62,286 bases of DNA from Endomicrobium sp. (GTDB lineage Bacteria > Elusimicrobiota > Endomicrobiia > Endomicrobiales > Endomicrobiaceae), in contig JAITND010000001.1 in the NCBI GenBank assembly GCA_031290625.1, forward strand, positions 1 through 62,286. Reading direction: 5' to 3'. The translations under genes and the position numbers were made by a program. Within the stretch, counting starts at the first letter, position 1, and the number at the start of each line of letters is the position of its first letter. Positions 8,316 to 17,423 of this stretch are shown one piece after another. The notes under the pieces were generated by a model, which did not search any database, was not told the origin of the DNA, and saw only the letters and a program-made list of their open reading frames with translations.

Positions 8316-8617
8316 AACATGGTTTGCCTGACTCTGCTGTGGATAAAATAAATTCAGTCTTTGCAAAGCATAAAAACATAAAACAAGCTATATTATACGG
8401 TTCTCGCGCGAAAGGAACCGATAAAACCGGTTCAGATATAGATTTAACATTAGATGGAAATATAGAATTTCAAGAGCTGTTGCAAGTAAGCTCAGAGCTT
8501 GATGATTTGCTTTTACCGTGGATGATAGATTTATCTATTTATTCTAACATAGGTAATGAAAACTTGAAAGACCATATAAAAAGAGTTGGAAAAGTTTTGT
8601 ACAAAAAAATATTATGA
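8312..8617 (+). CDS. MntA-type minimal nucleotidyltransferase antitoxin
   Basis: The 101-residue protein is a minimal nucleotidyltransferase. It has the GSRAKGTDKTGSDIDL motif (GSx10DxD) near residues 32-47, which supplies the metal-binding aspartates. A third acidic position is plausible at WMIDLSIY near residue 71. It overlaps the HEPN gene by four bases, the standard order for HepT-MntA pairs. In such pairs this protein modifies and neutralises the HEPN RNase. Both genes look intact, unlike most of the surrounding accessory region. Confidence 0.88.
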   Translation: MKHGLPDSAVDKINSVFAKHKNIKQAILYGSRAKGTDKTGSDIDLTLDGNIEFQELLQVSSELDDLLLPWMIDLSIYSNIGNENLKDHIKRVGKVLYKKIL

Positions 8618-8742
8618 GAAATATTGGGGCAAAAACAAAAAATAATCTTACTTGCTATCGCATCTAACGGAAAAGAAGTTAAATGCAAATGGAAGTTAAA
8701 AATATCAGTTAACCGCTAAAATTTGGAGTTAGCAAATTAGAT

Positions 8743-9675
8743 ATGCATATCTCGGTAGGTTTTTCGTGCGACAATAAATATATTCCTCATCTTGGAGTTT
8801 CCATAACGTCAATACTTAAAAACAAGAACGAACATGATAAGTTAATATTTTATGTATTAGACGGCGGTATTTCTAAGGAAAATAAAGAAAAGTTGTTAGC
8901 GTTAAAATCAATTGCTGATTTTGAAATAAAATTTGAAAAAGTTGAAAATGCAAGATTTTCCGAAATTAGAGTATATGGGAAAGATGAGATAACAAACGCT
9001 TCTTATTACAGACTAATATTGCCCGATATTTGTAATACGGAAGACAAAATAATTTATTTAGATTGCGATTTAGTTGTAAGAACAAGTTTGCGCGAAATGT
9101 TGGAAATAGATTTAATGGATTACTATATAGGAGCGGTCGTTGATACTGATTTTACAAGACAAAAAAAAAGATTAAGCTTAAAGCAATACGTTAACGCGGG
9201 CGTTTTGCTTATCAACGCGCTAGCATGGCGTCGCGATAATATAACGGCAAAAGTTTTTGATTGGGCAAAGAAGAACAAAGAAAGAGTTATATACCATGAT
9301 CAGGATATATTAAACGGCGCTTTAGAGCAAAAAATTAAGGTAATTGACAGCGCATGGAATACCCAAATATCAAAAATAGAGAAACGCGATAATACTTTTG
9401 ACCATACTCTTGCCGATGCTAAAATAATTCATTACGTCGCATATAAGCCATGGAAAGGACCTTTACGATATATCCCTATGTCAGATTTATACTTTGAATA
9501 TTTGGCTTTTACGCCATGGATAAATTTAAAATACAGATTTAAATTAAAAAATATGTTCGCTAATTTCAGGCGTTTTATAAAATGGTTATTTACTGTGCGC
9601 AACATTAGCAAGGAACTAAAGATAATTCAAATTTTTGGGAAATCTGTTATAAAATTGAAGCGGAAGAGTATATAA
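8743..9675 (+). CDS. Glycosyltransferase family 8 protein
   Basis: A GT8 enzyme of the lipopolysaccharide glucosyl/galactosyltransferase kind. The N-terminus HISVGFSCDNKYIPHLGVS binds the nucleotide sugar. The DxD metal motif is YLDCDLVV near residue 105. NAGVLLINALAWR near 147 and DQDILNGAL near 186 are characteristic of the family. The C-terminal 40 residues are basic and amphipathic and may contact the membrane. The 310 residues are a normal length and the frame is intact. It starts the surface-glycan block and is followed 15 bases later by a GT2 gene. Confidence 0.9.
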   Translation: MHISVGFSCDNKYIPHLGVSITSILKNKNEHDKLIFYVLDGGISKENKEKLLALKSIADFEIKFEKVENARFSEIRVYGKDEITNASYYRLILPDICNTEDKIIYLDCDLVVRTSLREMLEIDLMDYYIGAVVDTDFTRQKKRLSLKQYVNAGVLLINALAWRRDNITAKVFDWAKKNKERVIYHDQDILNGALEQKIKVIDSAWNTQISKIEKRDNTFDHTLADAKIIHYVAYKPWKGPLRYIPMSDLYFEYLAFTPWINLKYRFKLKNMFANFRRFIKWLFTVRNISKELKIIQIFGKSVIKLKRKSI

Positions 9676-9690
9676 TTAAAGGGTAAAGAG

Positions 9691-11049
9691 TTGGATATTT
9701 CTGTTATACTTACGGTTCACAAAGAGGGAGAGTTAGCGCAAAAAGCGCTTATAAGCGTTTTTCGCGCTATAAAATTTGCAAGGATAACATTAAAAGTAGA
9801 ATTATTAATAATTCTTGATAAGACGGATAATGAAACTAGAAGATATGTATATTCTTATCAAAAAGAACTTTTTTGCAGAATCTACGAAGTTGATTTTGGC
9901 AATCCAGGTTTAAGTAGAAACTTTGGCGTTTCAAAAGCTAACGGTCGCTACATCGCGGTTTTTGACGCGGATGATTTAATGTCGGAAAGTTGGTTAAGCC
10001 GAGCTTATAAAAGTTTGGAATCTTTTAATAAGCCGGCCGTCGCGCATGTTGACAAATGTTTTGTTTTTGGCGAAGAAGAAATTTTTTATAAGCAGTGTTC
10101 TTCTTTGGACAAAGATTTTGATATCGCTAAGTTTTTTTTAAATAACTATTGGAATGTTGTTTGCATGGCGACTAAAACTGTTTTTGAGAAGTATAAGTAT
10201 CAGACCTCAAGAATAAAAGAATTTTGTTTTCATGAAGATTGGGATTTTTACATGGAAACTTTAGCCAATGGCATAGAGCATATTGTGGCTGCTGGGAGTA
10301 GTGTTTTTATTAGAAGACGCTTAACATCCAAATCTCAAACAAAGAAAAAATACATGGTTAGAAGTTCCAAACTGTTTTCTAAAGATTCAGTGAAAGCGTA
10401 TAATAATAGTAGTAATTTAGAAAATTTTGAAGTGAAAAGTATTTTAGTAGATATAAGAGCTTTCTTACGTTATCCTGGTCTTTATATTCAAAATAGAGCA
10501 AAAGCTATAGAAAGATTGAGACGATATGTTATTAATGAACTAAATACAAAGTACGTTAGACAATATATAGATTCAAACTTAGTAAAAGAATTTGTAGAAA
10601 TTAATAAAATAGAACCTTCTTTTCCGGTTAGTTCATTTAAACATAAAAAAAAAGCTTTTGTACTTGGAACTTCTTCGGACATAAGACCTTTTTTGTGTTA
10701 CAAGGAATTAATAACTCAGTATGATACGGATACGGAATGTTTATTGCTTTTGTCGCGTTTTAATAAAGGAGAGGAAGAATGTATTAGAAATTTATCTAAA
10801 GACGGTAGAAAATATAGCGTATTTTTGACCAGAGAAAATGAAAGCGAGGATAATCATTTATTTGCAAGTATAAAAAATGTTAGATTTATTTTTTTAAATA
10901 GAATTTTAAGAGATCTAAGTCTTAGCGATAGAGAGAACGTATTGATACGTTCTCTTGAACAGATAAAGCCGCCGGCTGTTATTAGCGTTGGCAATAATTC
11001 ACAAGAAGTTAATTGTTTAACGCGCGATTTCTTCAAGCCTGTCGCTTAG
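9691..11049 (+). CDS. Glycosyltransferase family 2 protein, probably C-terminally truncated
   Basis: The frame starts with TTG at 9691 (MDISVILTVHKEGE), followed by a GT-A fold with the acidic motif VFDADDLMS near residue 92. After about residue 320 comes a second region (KAFVLGTSSDIRPFL...), not obviously part of a GT2 domain. The frame ends at a TAG at 11049, but the same frame stays open for another 29 codons with protein-like composition (FLKYCEKLLEVFCENF). That suggests a nonsense mutation or a deletion near the end of a once longer enzyme. It lies between the GT8 gene and broken glycan genes. Confidence 0.75.
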   Translation: MDISVILTVHKEGELAQKALISVFRAIKFARITLKVELLIILDKTDNETRRYVYSYQKELFCRIYEVDFGNPGLSRNFGVSKANGRYIAVFDADDLMSESWLSRAYKSLESFNKPAVAHVDKCFVFGEEEIFYKQCSSLDKDFDIAKFFLNNYWNVVCMATKTVFEKYKYQTSRIKEFCFHEDWDFYMETLANGIEHIVAAGSSVFIRRRLTSKSQTKKKYMVRSSKLFSKDSVKAYNNSSNLENFEVKSILVDIRAFLRYPGLYIQNRAKAIERLRRYVINELNTKYVRQYIDSNLVKEFVEINKIEPSFPVSSFKHKKKAFVLGTSSDIRPFLCYKELITQYDTDTECLLLLSRFNKGEEECIRNLSKDGRKYSVFLTRENESEDNHLFASIKNVRFIFLNRILRDLSLSDRENVLIRSLEQIKPPAVISVGNNSQEVNCLTRDFFKPVA

Positions 11050-11165
11050 TTTCTCAAGTATTGCGAAAAATTATTAGAAGTATTTTGTGAAAATTTTAAA
11101 GATAAGATGAAAGACGGAAAGTACAATAAGTCTTAAAAGTTCAAATGAGGAAGGATATATAATAC

Positions 11166-11703
11166 ATGACCAATCCTAAGATATCTGTAATAATCCCGGT
11201 TTACAACAGGAAAGCAATTATGTAAATGCTTAGATAGCGTATTAAACCAAACGGAGAAAGAAATAGAGATAGTTTGTGTTAATGATGGTTCAACTGATAA
11301 AAGTTTGAGTATATTAGAAAAGTATGCAAGCGAGGATAAACGAATAATAGTAATAAATCAGAAGAATGCAGGATGCGGCGCGGTGAGAAATACTGGGCTG
11401 AAAATTGCGCAAGGACAGTTTATATCATTTGTTGATTCCGATGATTGCCTTTTAAGTTTAGATGTTTATGAAAAAATTCTTAAAGTTTTCTCTAATTTTA
11501 ACGATTTAGATTTTATAGAATTTGGCGTTGAAACCTATGTAGAAGATACTACCGTCTTAGAATCAGAAGAAAAACGTTTAAAATATGACCAAGCGTATTT
11601 TAGTTTAAGATTAGGCGGTCTGTTCAATATTGCTGAAGACTTGTTTTCAAGAACGACAAGCACCGTTTGGAACAAAGTATGTTGGAACATTAAAGGCAAA
11701 TAG
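11166..11703 (+). pseudogene. Glycosyltransferase family 2, frameshifted and truncated
   Basis: ATG at 11166 starts MTNPKISVIIPVYN, a typical GT2 start. The frame then breaks near 11208. One base on, it continues as CLDSVLNQTEKEIEIVCVND with GSTD, the GT2 nucleotide-sugar motif, and later FVDSDD (the DxD). The protein ends abruptly after STVWNKVCWNIKGK at 11703, where the sequence turns into a different gene. Only about 175 of the usual 280-350 residues remain. Both a frameshift and a recombination junction inactivate it. Confidence 0.85.
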
Positions 11704-11893
11704 TATTGGTGCAATCAACATGTTAGATTTAGCAAAAAACAACGGATCAGAAAAATTTTTATTTATAAGTTCAGGAGAAGTTTACGGCACGCTTGATAAT
11801 ATTTTGTCAAAAGTTAGAAAAGATTACGCCGGAAATGTTGATATAACTAATGCGCGTTCTTGTTATGCGGAAAGCAAGCGAATCTTTTTTTAA
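11690..11893 (+). pseudogene. NAD-dependent sugar epimerase/dehydratase fragment
   Basis: In a second frame overlapping the end of the GT2 fragment, the sequence reads KANSIGAINMLDLAKNNG, then KFLFISSGEVYG and CYAESKR. These are the central NAD-dependent epimerase/dehydratase motifs: the S-S-x-E-V-Y-G strand and the YxxxK catalytic pair, seen as Y-A-E-S-K. Neither the N-terminal Rossmann GxxGxxG nor the C-terminal substrate domain is present. The fragment is therefore an internal piece joined to the GT2 pseudogene near 11690 and broken again after 11880. Confidence 0.75.
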
Positions 11894-12147
11894 CAGGTTT
11901 TATAATAAAAGTAAAAAAACCTTGTTTTTATGAATCTTTTATTAAAGAATTACAAAACAATGGCGATGATGTTATGGTTTTTATGCATAATAATATAAAT
12001 CAAGAGATTTTTTAAAAGGATTTTATTGATAAAAAACTTTAATGTTCGTACCTGCTTAGTTACTATGTATTCCAAAGAAATACTTTTTTAAATAATCTCT
12101 CAGACGACAATCTTAAAGTTACTTACATAAAAAAGCGCTCTTTTTAG
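11890..12147 (+). pseudogene. Remnant of a further glycan-biosynthesis-like gene
   Basis: Immediately after the epimerase fragment a third frame reads KPCFYESFIKELQNNGDDVM followed by VFMHNN. This resembles the N-terminal region of a glycosyltransferase with a nucleotide-binding start. It continues through two in-frame stops (KDFIDKKL, then LLSYYVFQRNTFLNNLSDDN) to 12147. The composition is protein-like, but no catalytic motif is visible, so the family is a guess. It marks the right-hand end of the decayed glycan block. Confidence 0.45.
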
Positions 12148-12217
12148 ACTAATTTTACTAAGATTTTTCAAAAAAGGTTCCCCTTTTGAGCTGGTTCGCT
12201 CATAAAAGTTACCATTT
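12129..12217. repeat. Intergenic hairpin-rich element, copy B
   Basis: Similar to 7745-7835: both share an ATAAAAAA start, a TTTTTAG(A/G)CTAA stretch, AAAAAAGG-TTCC-CTTTT as an A-run/T-run hairpin, and an AAA-CTATCATTTTA-like end. It precedes the stop of the minus-strand ATPase gene and may terminate it. Confidence 0.4.
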
Positions 12218-12246
12218 TACCTACCCGATAAACTCAAGAGAAAGAC

Positions 12247-13440
12247 TCAATTCTCAATAAGACCAAATGCAAAAAGCGGTTTCTTATCAACTGTATTATA
12301 TTCGTAAGAATCCGCTAGTATAATTTTTTTGCTGAATTTCATACCTTTGAATTGACTTCTTCCCTTTCCTTTGCCGCCAATTTCTAGTACTATGTTTGAG
12401 TCAGGAAGTATGTAATCTGGCGTTTTGGCTCCAATTGTAGATTTTAAGTATGAAATATCTTTGCCAAACATTTTGCAGGTTTGGACAAAAAAATCTTCCC
12501 TTAAACCACCCAAAGCGAAATCAAACTCTTGATAAAGTAAACGGTAAGGCAAACTTAATAATATTTTTGGCTCTTTTAAAACATTTAAACCTTCAGGCAT
12601 TATAACTTGTATTATAAAAGCTTGTTCTAAAAGAGAAACATATTGTTCTGCTTTGTACTTAGTTATTCCTAAATTTCTAGCAATACTTGAATAATTGATT
12701 CCATCAACTGATGATACCCCAATAAATTTAATAAGCTTATTGATGATATTGAGTTCTTCCATAGTAATATTTTTATTTATTCTAGGAATATCTTTGTACA
12801 CTACAGTAGTTAGGATATTATCTAAAAGAGCAAAAACATCAGTCTCATCTAAAGCAAACGGCATTAAGCCACCTTTGATATAATCATAAAAATATTCGCC
12901 TAAAAGCAAAATATTTTCATCTATCTCTTTATTTATAAAATCATCAAACGTTAATTTAGGTATATCATTTTTCCTTTTAAATTCAAGATATTCTCTAAAA
13001 GAAAAAGGGTACAAATATTTTAATAGTACCCTTCTTGACATATCATTTTTGTATTTTGACATAGAAAGAGCTGTAGAACTTGTGAAGAAAACTTTTATGT
13101 TTAAAAGCTCATAGACACTTTGAATTTCCTTGTCAAAATCATTATAGCTATGAACTTCATCTAGTAAAAATGTCTCTAGCTTAAGTTTTTCTTTTAATTT
13201 TTTTAATGTATCAAACATATTTCCATCAAAAGATTCCATTGATATATAAAAAGACTTTGGTATATTTACAGCGAGTTGTCTTAATGTTATGGTTTTTCCT
13301 ACACCTCTTGGACCAATAATACCAACAAAATGTTTCCCTTTATCTTGTAATAATTTAAAATAAAGCTTTCTATGACTAGTGTATTTTGTAACACCTTCTT
13401 TAGCCAACCTATCTAATTCTATAAGTTTATTAAACTCCAT
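12247..13440 (-). CDS. AAA_14/DUF4143-type ATPase
   Basis: A P-loop ATPase of the AAA_14 plus DUF4143 architecture. Walker A is GPRGVGKTIT near residue 42, Walker B FLLDEVHSY near 92, and the sensor-like FFTSSTAL near 121. The winged-helix region follows (GINYSSIARNLGITKYKAEQY). The C-terminal part (TPDYILPDSNIVLEIGGKGK) resembles a PD-(D/E)xK-like fold. ATG 13440 is chosen over GTG 13449 because AGGTGG sits 5-6 bases before it. Such ATPases are common in accessory regions and their cellular role is poorly defined. This copy is intact, while the related gene at 7057-7619 is dead. Confidence 0.85.
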   Translation of the reverse strand: MEFNKLIELDRLAKEGVTKYTSHRKLYFKLLQDKGKHFVGIIGPRGVGKTITLRQLAVNIPKSFYISMESFDGNMFDTLKKLKEKLKLETFLLDEVHSYNDFDKEIQSVYELLNIKVFFTSSTALSMSKYKNDMSRRVLLKYLYPFSFREYLEFKRKNDIPKLTFDDFINKEIDENILLLGEYFYDYIKGGLMPFALDETDVFALLDNILTTVVYKDIPRINKNITMEELNIINKLIKFIGVSSVDGINYSSIARNLGITKYKAEQYVSLLEQAFIIQVIMPEGLNVLKEPKILLSLPYRLLYQEFDFALGGLREDFFVQTCKMFGKDISYLKSTIGAKTPDYILPDSNIVLEIGGKGKGRSQFKGMKFSKKIILADSYEYNTVDKKPLFAFGLIEN

Positions 13441-13534
13441 TTTAACCACCTAGATGCTATTTCGTAGAACCATTGAACAAAATAATATATATTTTGTCAA
13501 ACTATTAAACGATTTTGCAATATGTAACGATTGT

Positions 13535-14620
13535 TTAATATTTATCGGTTCCGCCTTTAAGGCTATACATTTTCCCTTTGTATCCCGCCTCTTTTAGCAA
13601 CCGTATAGCGTAAATGCTTTTATATCCGTACTTGCAAACAAAAATAGTTTCTACATTTGTATTCAGCTTATCTTTTAAAAACACAATATTATTTAAAACT
13701 AGAGGCAAAGAGTCGGAAAAAACTAAATCTTGTTTTTCGTTTTCTTCGCATATAGTAATTATTTTTATATTCTTTTTCTTTTTAAGGTTTATTTTTAATT
13801 CGTCAGGAGTTATTTCGTTTTCAGCAAAATTGTTAATTTGGCAAAATTCATCATAATCTTGAAGTTCTGTTATTGACGGATTTTCGCCGCACAAAGAACA
13901 ACTTTTGTCTTTTGCAATTTTAAACTCTTTTGTTAGCATATTAAGCGTGTCAAAATATAATAAACGTCCAATTAATGGACTACCGGCCCCGGTTATAATT
14001 TTTAGAACTTCACAGGCTTGTATGGAGCCTAATATTCCTGTTAGTCCCCCTATCACGCCGCTTTCGCCGCATGACGGAACGCTTCCTGGTTTTGGCGCAA
14101 CAGGATGGAAACAGCGGTAACACGCTCCTTTTGTTGCGTCAAAAATGCTTACCTGTCCTTCAAACTTATATGCTGATGCCCAAACGTCAGGAATGCCGCT
14201 GAGAGCGCAAGCGTCGTTTACAAGATAACGCGTTTGAAAATTGTCAGCAGCATCCGCGACAATATCGTAATTTTTAAATATCTCTAAAGCGTTTGCGTTT
14301 GTAAGTTTTTCATTATAAGCGCTGACTTTTATTTCAGGGTTTAATTTTTCTATATGGTCTTTAGCAATTTCAACTTTGTTTTTACCTACGTCTTTATCTT
14401 TATAGAGAACCTGTCTTTGCAAGTTTGAAACATCAACGTTGTCAAAGTCAATAATGCCGATATTTCCTACGCCGGCTGCAGCAAGGTATAATGCTAGCGG
14501 TGAACCAAGCCCTCCCGCGCCAACAATAAGAACGCGCGAAGATTTTATGCGTTCCTGCCCCTTAACGCCTATCTCTTTGAGCAATATATGGCTTTTATAT
14601 CTTTCGTAAAAATTTTGCAT
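13535..14620 (-). CDS. thiF: ThiF/MoeB-family adenylyltransferase with rhodanese-like C-terminus
   Basis: ThiF adenylates the C-terminal glycine of ThiS so that it can accept sulfur. The nucleotide-binding GAGGLGSPLALYLAAAGVG is near residue 34, followed by the conserved NLQRQVLY near 66 and AADNF near 115. Zinc cysteines appear as CYRCF near 166 and CSLCGE near 240. Residues 265-361 form a rhodanese-like domain with CKYGYKS as the candidate active-site loop. It is the last gene of the thiazole operon, six bases after thiS. MoeB is the main alternative, but the context favours ThiF. Confidence 0.93.
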   Translation of the reverse strand: MQNFYERYKSHILLKEIGVKGQERIKSSRVLIVGAGGLGSPLALYLAAAGVGNIGIIDFDNVDVSNLQRQVLYKDKDVGKNKVEIAKDHIEKLNPEIKVSAYNEKLTNANALEIFKNYDIVADAADNFQTRYLVNDACALSGIPDVWASAYKFEGQVSIFDATKGACYRCFHPVAPKPGSVPSCGESGVIGGLTGILGSIQACEVLKIITGAGSPLIGRLLYFDTLNMLTKEFKIAKDKSCSLCGENPSITELQDYDEFCQINNFAENEITPDELKINLKKKKNIKIITICEENEKQDLVFSDSLPLVLNNIVFLKDKLNTNVETIFVCKYGYKSIYAIRLLKEAGYKGKMYSLKGGTDKY

Positions 14621-14626
14621 ACAAAG

Positions 14627-14830
14627 CTATCCGCCTGCCACAAATCTTAAAACTTCAACGCTGTCGCCGTCTAAAAGGAAGCTTTTATGCAAGTCAGTTT
14701 GATTTATAACATTCATGTTTAACGCTACGACAACGGTCTCGGGAACAATTTTTTTGTCTTCCAACAACTTAAGAAGAGAAAAATTTTCTTTTACCTTTTC
14801 ATCTTTTCCATTTAATTTAATTGTTATCAT
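14627..14830 (-). CDS. thiS: Sulfur carrier protein ThiS
   Basis: A 67-residue ubiquitin-like protein ending in the obligatory Gly-Gly (RFVAGG), where sulfur is carried as a thiocarboxylate for thiazole synthesis. It begins MITIKLNGKDEKV and contains VVALNMNVI, matching the family. It overlaps the end of thiE by 14 bases and is followed by thiF after six, so the three are tightly coupled. Confidence 0.95.
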   Translation of the reverse strand: MITIKLNGKDEKVKENFSLLKLLEDKKIVPETVVVALNMNVINQTDLHKSFLLDGDSVEVLRFVAGG

Positions 14831-15452
14831 TGATAGCCTCTAAAGCTTGCCTGACTGTATTTTTAATGTTTGGCGAAGCGGTAATTTCAGTTACCATGCA
14901 AATGCTGTCTGGGTAAAATTTACAGATTTGCTCGATATTAGAAAGTTTTATTCCGCCGACGGCTACTTTATGAACTTTAATGTTTTTTACGCAATATTTA
15001 AGATACTCAATGCCAACAGTCGCGCAAACATTATCTTTTGTGAAAGTTTTAAATATAGGTCCCACACCGATATAATCTACGCCTTGCTCTTGAGCTTCCA
15101 GCGCTTGAGCAGACGAATGCGTTGAAACGCCAATAGCCATATTGTCGCCGACTATACTTCTTGCTTTTACAATAGGCAAATCGTCTTGACCCAAATGCAA
15201 TCCATCGCTTTCAACGGCAAGAGCTATATCTATATCATCGTTTACCACAAAAAATACATTGTAATCCAACGTTAGTTTGCGTATTGTCTCGCACTGGTTA
15301 AATTTTTCCAATTTTGTTTTATATTTATCGCGGTATTGCAGCGTTTTTATACCCGCGTCAAGCATTTCTTTAACGACTGTTATATTGTCTCGTCCATTTG
15401 AAAAGTTCTCTGCAGTAATGGCATACAAACCTTTTGGCATTTGTTTTTTCAT
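14817..15452 (-). CDS. thiE: Thiamine-phosphate synthase ThiE
   Basis: ThiE joins HMP pyrophosphate and thiazole phosphate to make thiamine phosphate. The 211-residue TIM barrel shows GLYAITAE at the start, LQYRDK near 38 (pyrophosphate loop), VNDD near 72, GLHLGQDDLP near 84, IGVSTHS near 107, DYIGVGPIF near 125 and VAVGGI near 163. The start ATG at 15452 directly abuts the thiH stop. Its acceptors would come from ThiD2/ThiC and ThiG, all encoded in this window. Confidence 0.95.
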   Translation of the reverse strand: MKKQMPKGLYAITAENFSNGRDNITVVKEMLDAGIKTLQYRDKYKTKLEKFNQCETIRKLTLDYNVFFVVNDDIDIALAVESDGLHLGQDDLPIVKARSIVGDNMAIGVSTHSSAQALEAQEQGVDYIGVGPIFKTFTKDNVCATVGIEYLKYCVKNIKVHKVAVGGIKLSNIEQICKFYPDSICMVTEITASPNIKNTVRQALEAINDNN

Positions 15453-16565
15453 TTAGAACATGTCCTTCATAACGGGCTGATAGCCGGTTTTATAAATCAT
15501 CTCTTTAACGCTTGCCGCGCTTGCCGCGTCGTTTATTGTAAATTGCCCTTTTGATAGAACTTCGCTGTTTTTACTTCTTTTTACATATCCGCCTACTTCC
15601 GTACTTGACCCTGCGGACATTTTGGTAATGCCAAGCGGGATAAGGTTATTTCTTAACTCGGAACTTTCTCGCGTAGACACTGTAATATTTACTCTGTTTA
15701 TAAAAAGCCTCGCAGCGCATATGGCTTGAACCAACTGCGCGTCGGTTATGGTTGTTTTTGGCTGAAAACAACCTTCGGCGGGACGCAGTCTTGGGAAAGA
15801 CATTCCAACTTCCGCATGCGCAAAATTCTTCCTTAAATATTGAGCGTGGATACCTGCAAAAAAAACTTCGCTGATAAAATCTTTTAAGCCAAGCAACGCC
15901 CCGACGTTAAGATTCCTATAATTTGCTCTTCCGGATCTTTCGCATGTTTCAAGGCGGTATCTATAATCGGCTTTTGAGCCTTTTGCGTGCAGCGTTTTAT
16001 AAAGGTCTTCGTCGTACGTTTCTTGATATATTGTAAGTCCGTAGACGCCTGCGGAAAAAAGTTCTCTGTATTCGTCTTCTTCAAGAGGATAAACTTCCAA
16101 ATCAACGGCGTCAAAATAGTTTTTTAAAACTTTAACGGATTTTTTAAGATATTCCAAAGATGTTTTTACCCTGCTCTCGCCGCACACAAGAAGAATATGT
16201 CGTATGCCGTAGCCGGCGATTATTTTACAGTTCTCTTCTATTTCTTCAAAAGTTAAAACTTCTCTTTTAATATTATTGTTAGTGGAAAAACCGCAATACA
16301 AACAATTGTTGACGCAAAAATTTGAAACGTACAAAGGAGCGTACAACAGAATACTCTTGCCAAAATTATTTACGGCAATTTCGTTTGCTTTACGGGCAAG
16401 AGCTTCAATATTATTTAACGCTTTTGGAGAAAGCAAAACAAGAAAGTCTTGCTTGGATAAACTTTCCTTGTTAATAATATTTAGCACTTCATTGTCTGAA
16501 ACTTTATCTATAAAAGCGTTAAAATCAAAATTTTTATATTTTTGTATTTCGTTATAAAAGCTCAT
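15453..16565 (-). CDS. thiH: 2-iminoacetate synthase ThiH (radical SAM tyrosine lyase)
   Basis: ThiH cleaves tyrosine to dehydroglycine for the thiazole ring, the oxygen-independent route. The radical-SAM cluster motif CVNNCLYCGF (CxxxCxxC) is near residue 83. Further family motifs are ILLVCGESR near 124, LEVYPL near 154 and YQETYDEDLY near 175. The 370-residue length is normal. It lies nine bases after thiG and abuts thiE. Choosing ThiH over the flavoenzyme ThiO fits an anaerobic lifestyle. Confidence 0.96.
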   Translation of the reverse strand: MSFYNEIQKYKNFDFNAFIDKVSDNEVLNIINKESLSKQDFLVLLSPKALNNIEALARKANEIAVNNFGKSILLYAPLYVSNFCVNNCLYCGFSTNNNIKREVLTFEEIEENCKIIAGYGIRHILLVCGESRVKTSLEYLKKSVKVLKNYFDAVDLEVYPLEEDEYRELFSAGVYGLTIYQETYDEDLYKTLHAKGSKADYRYRLETCERSGRANYRNLNVGALLGLKDFISEVFFAGIHAQYLRKNFAHAEVGMSFPRLRPAEGCFQPKTTITDAQLVQAICAARLFINRVNITVSTRESSELRNNLIPLGITKMSAGSSTEVGGYVKRSKNSEVLSKGQFTINDAASAASVKEMIYKTGYQPVMKDMF

Positions 16566-16574
16566 ACAAACCTC

Positions 16575-17348
16575 TTAGTTCCTTAAAAATCCTGTTAAAG
16601 GAGACGACGCTCTTGCAACATCTGAAACCGTACCGTGCTTTGCAAGATAGGCTTTTCTGCCTGACGATATGGCTTCTTTAAATGCTTCAGCCATTAAAAC
16701 GGCGTTTGGGCTTGACGATATGGCTGTGTTTGCCATTACCGCAGCGCAGCCCATCTCCATGCACTTGCAAGCTTCAGCCGCTTTGCCAAGCCCGGCGTCA
16801 ACTATTATAGGCGCGTCTATTTCTTCAATTAAAATACGCACCATTTCTTCAGTTTTAAGTCCGCGGTTAGTCCCGATTGGCGACCCCAAAGGCATTATGG
16901 CTTTTGCTCCCGCATTTTGCATATCTCTTGCAGCGTATAAATCTGCGTTCATGTAAGCAAAAACATTAAAGCCTTCTTTTGAGAGCTTTTCGCATGCCTT
17001 TGCCGTTTGGTAATTGTCGGGCAATAAATATTTGTTATCGTTTATTATTTCTATTTTTACTAAGTTTGTTCCACAAGCGGCTTTGGCAATTCTTGCAATA
17101 TTAACCGCTTCATCGACGTTTCTGGCTCCCGACGTATTTGGCATTATATAAACGTCTTTAGGAATAAAATTTAAAATATTTTCAAGAGGATTTTCAAAAT
17201 CAAATCTTCTTACGGCAACCGTTATTATCTGCGCTCCGGAAGCTTTTAAAATATCTGGAATTAAACTATTGTTAGGGAATTTCCCGCTGCCAATAAACAA
17301 TCTGCTGTTAAGATTAAGCCCCGCGATGTTTAAAGCGTCTTTTTTCAT
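16575..17348 (-). CDS. thiG: Thiazole synthase ThiG
   Basis: ThiG assembles the thiazole phosphate ring from deoxyxylulose 5-phosphate, dehydroglycine and ThiS thiocarboxylate. Visible features are [12 protein letters not shown] near residue 14, the catalytic-lysine region [16 protein letters not shown] near 96, IMPLGSPIG near 150 and IVDAGLGKA near 181. The 257 residues are normal length. GGAGG sits six bases before the ATG. It is the first gene of the operon, under the TPP riboswitch. Confidence 0.97.
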   Translation of the reverse strand: MKKDALNIAGLNLNSRLFIGSGKFPNNSLIPDILKASGAQIITVAVRRFDFENPLENILNFIPKDVYIMPNTSGARNVDEAVNIARIAKAACGTNLVKIEIINDNKYLLPDNYQTAKACEKLSKEGFNVFAYMNADLYAARDMQNAGAKAIMPLGSPIGTNRGLKTEEMVRILIEEIDAPIIVDAGLGKAAEACKCMEMGCAAVMANTAISSSPNAVLMAEAFKEAISSGRKAYLAKHGTVSDVARASSPLTGFLRN

Positions 17349-17367
17349 TTTTTCCTCCGATGCAAAA

Positions 17368-17411
17368 ACAGAAAAATCCCTCCAAGAACCTGAAAAATTC
17401 TTAAAGGGATT
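17368..17411 (-). terminator. Riboswitch-controlled intrinsic terminator before thiG
   Basis: On the minus strand AATCCCT and AGGGATT (17405-17411 and 17375-17381) plus an inner AAGAA/TTCTT form a stem, followed by a run of U. It lies between the TPP aptamer and the thiG ribosome binding site, so it is the likely expression platform. The GGGAUC at the aptamer 3' end could compete for it. Confidence 0.8.
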
Positions 17412-17423
17412 GCATTTGTTTTA

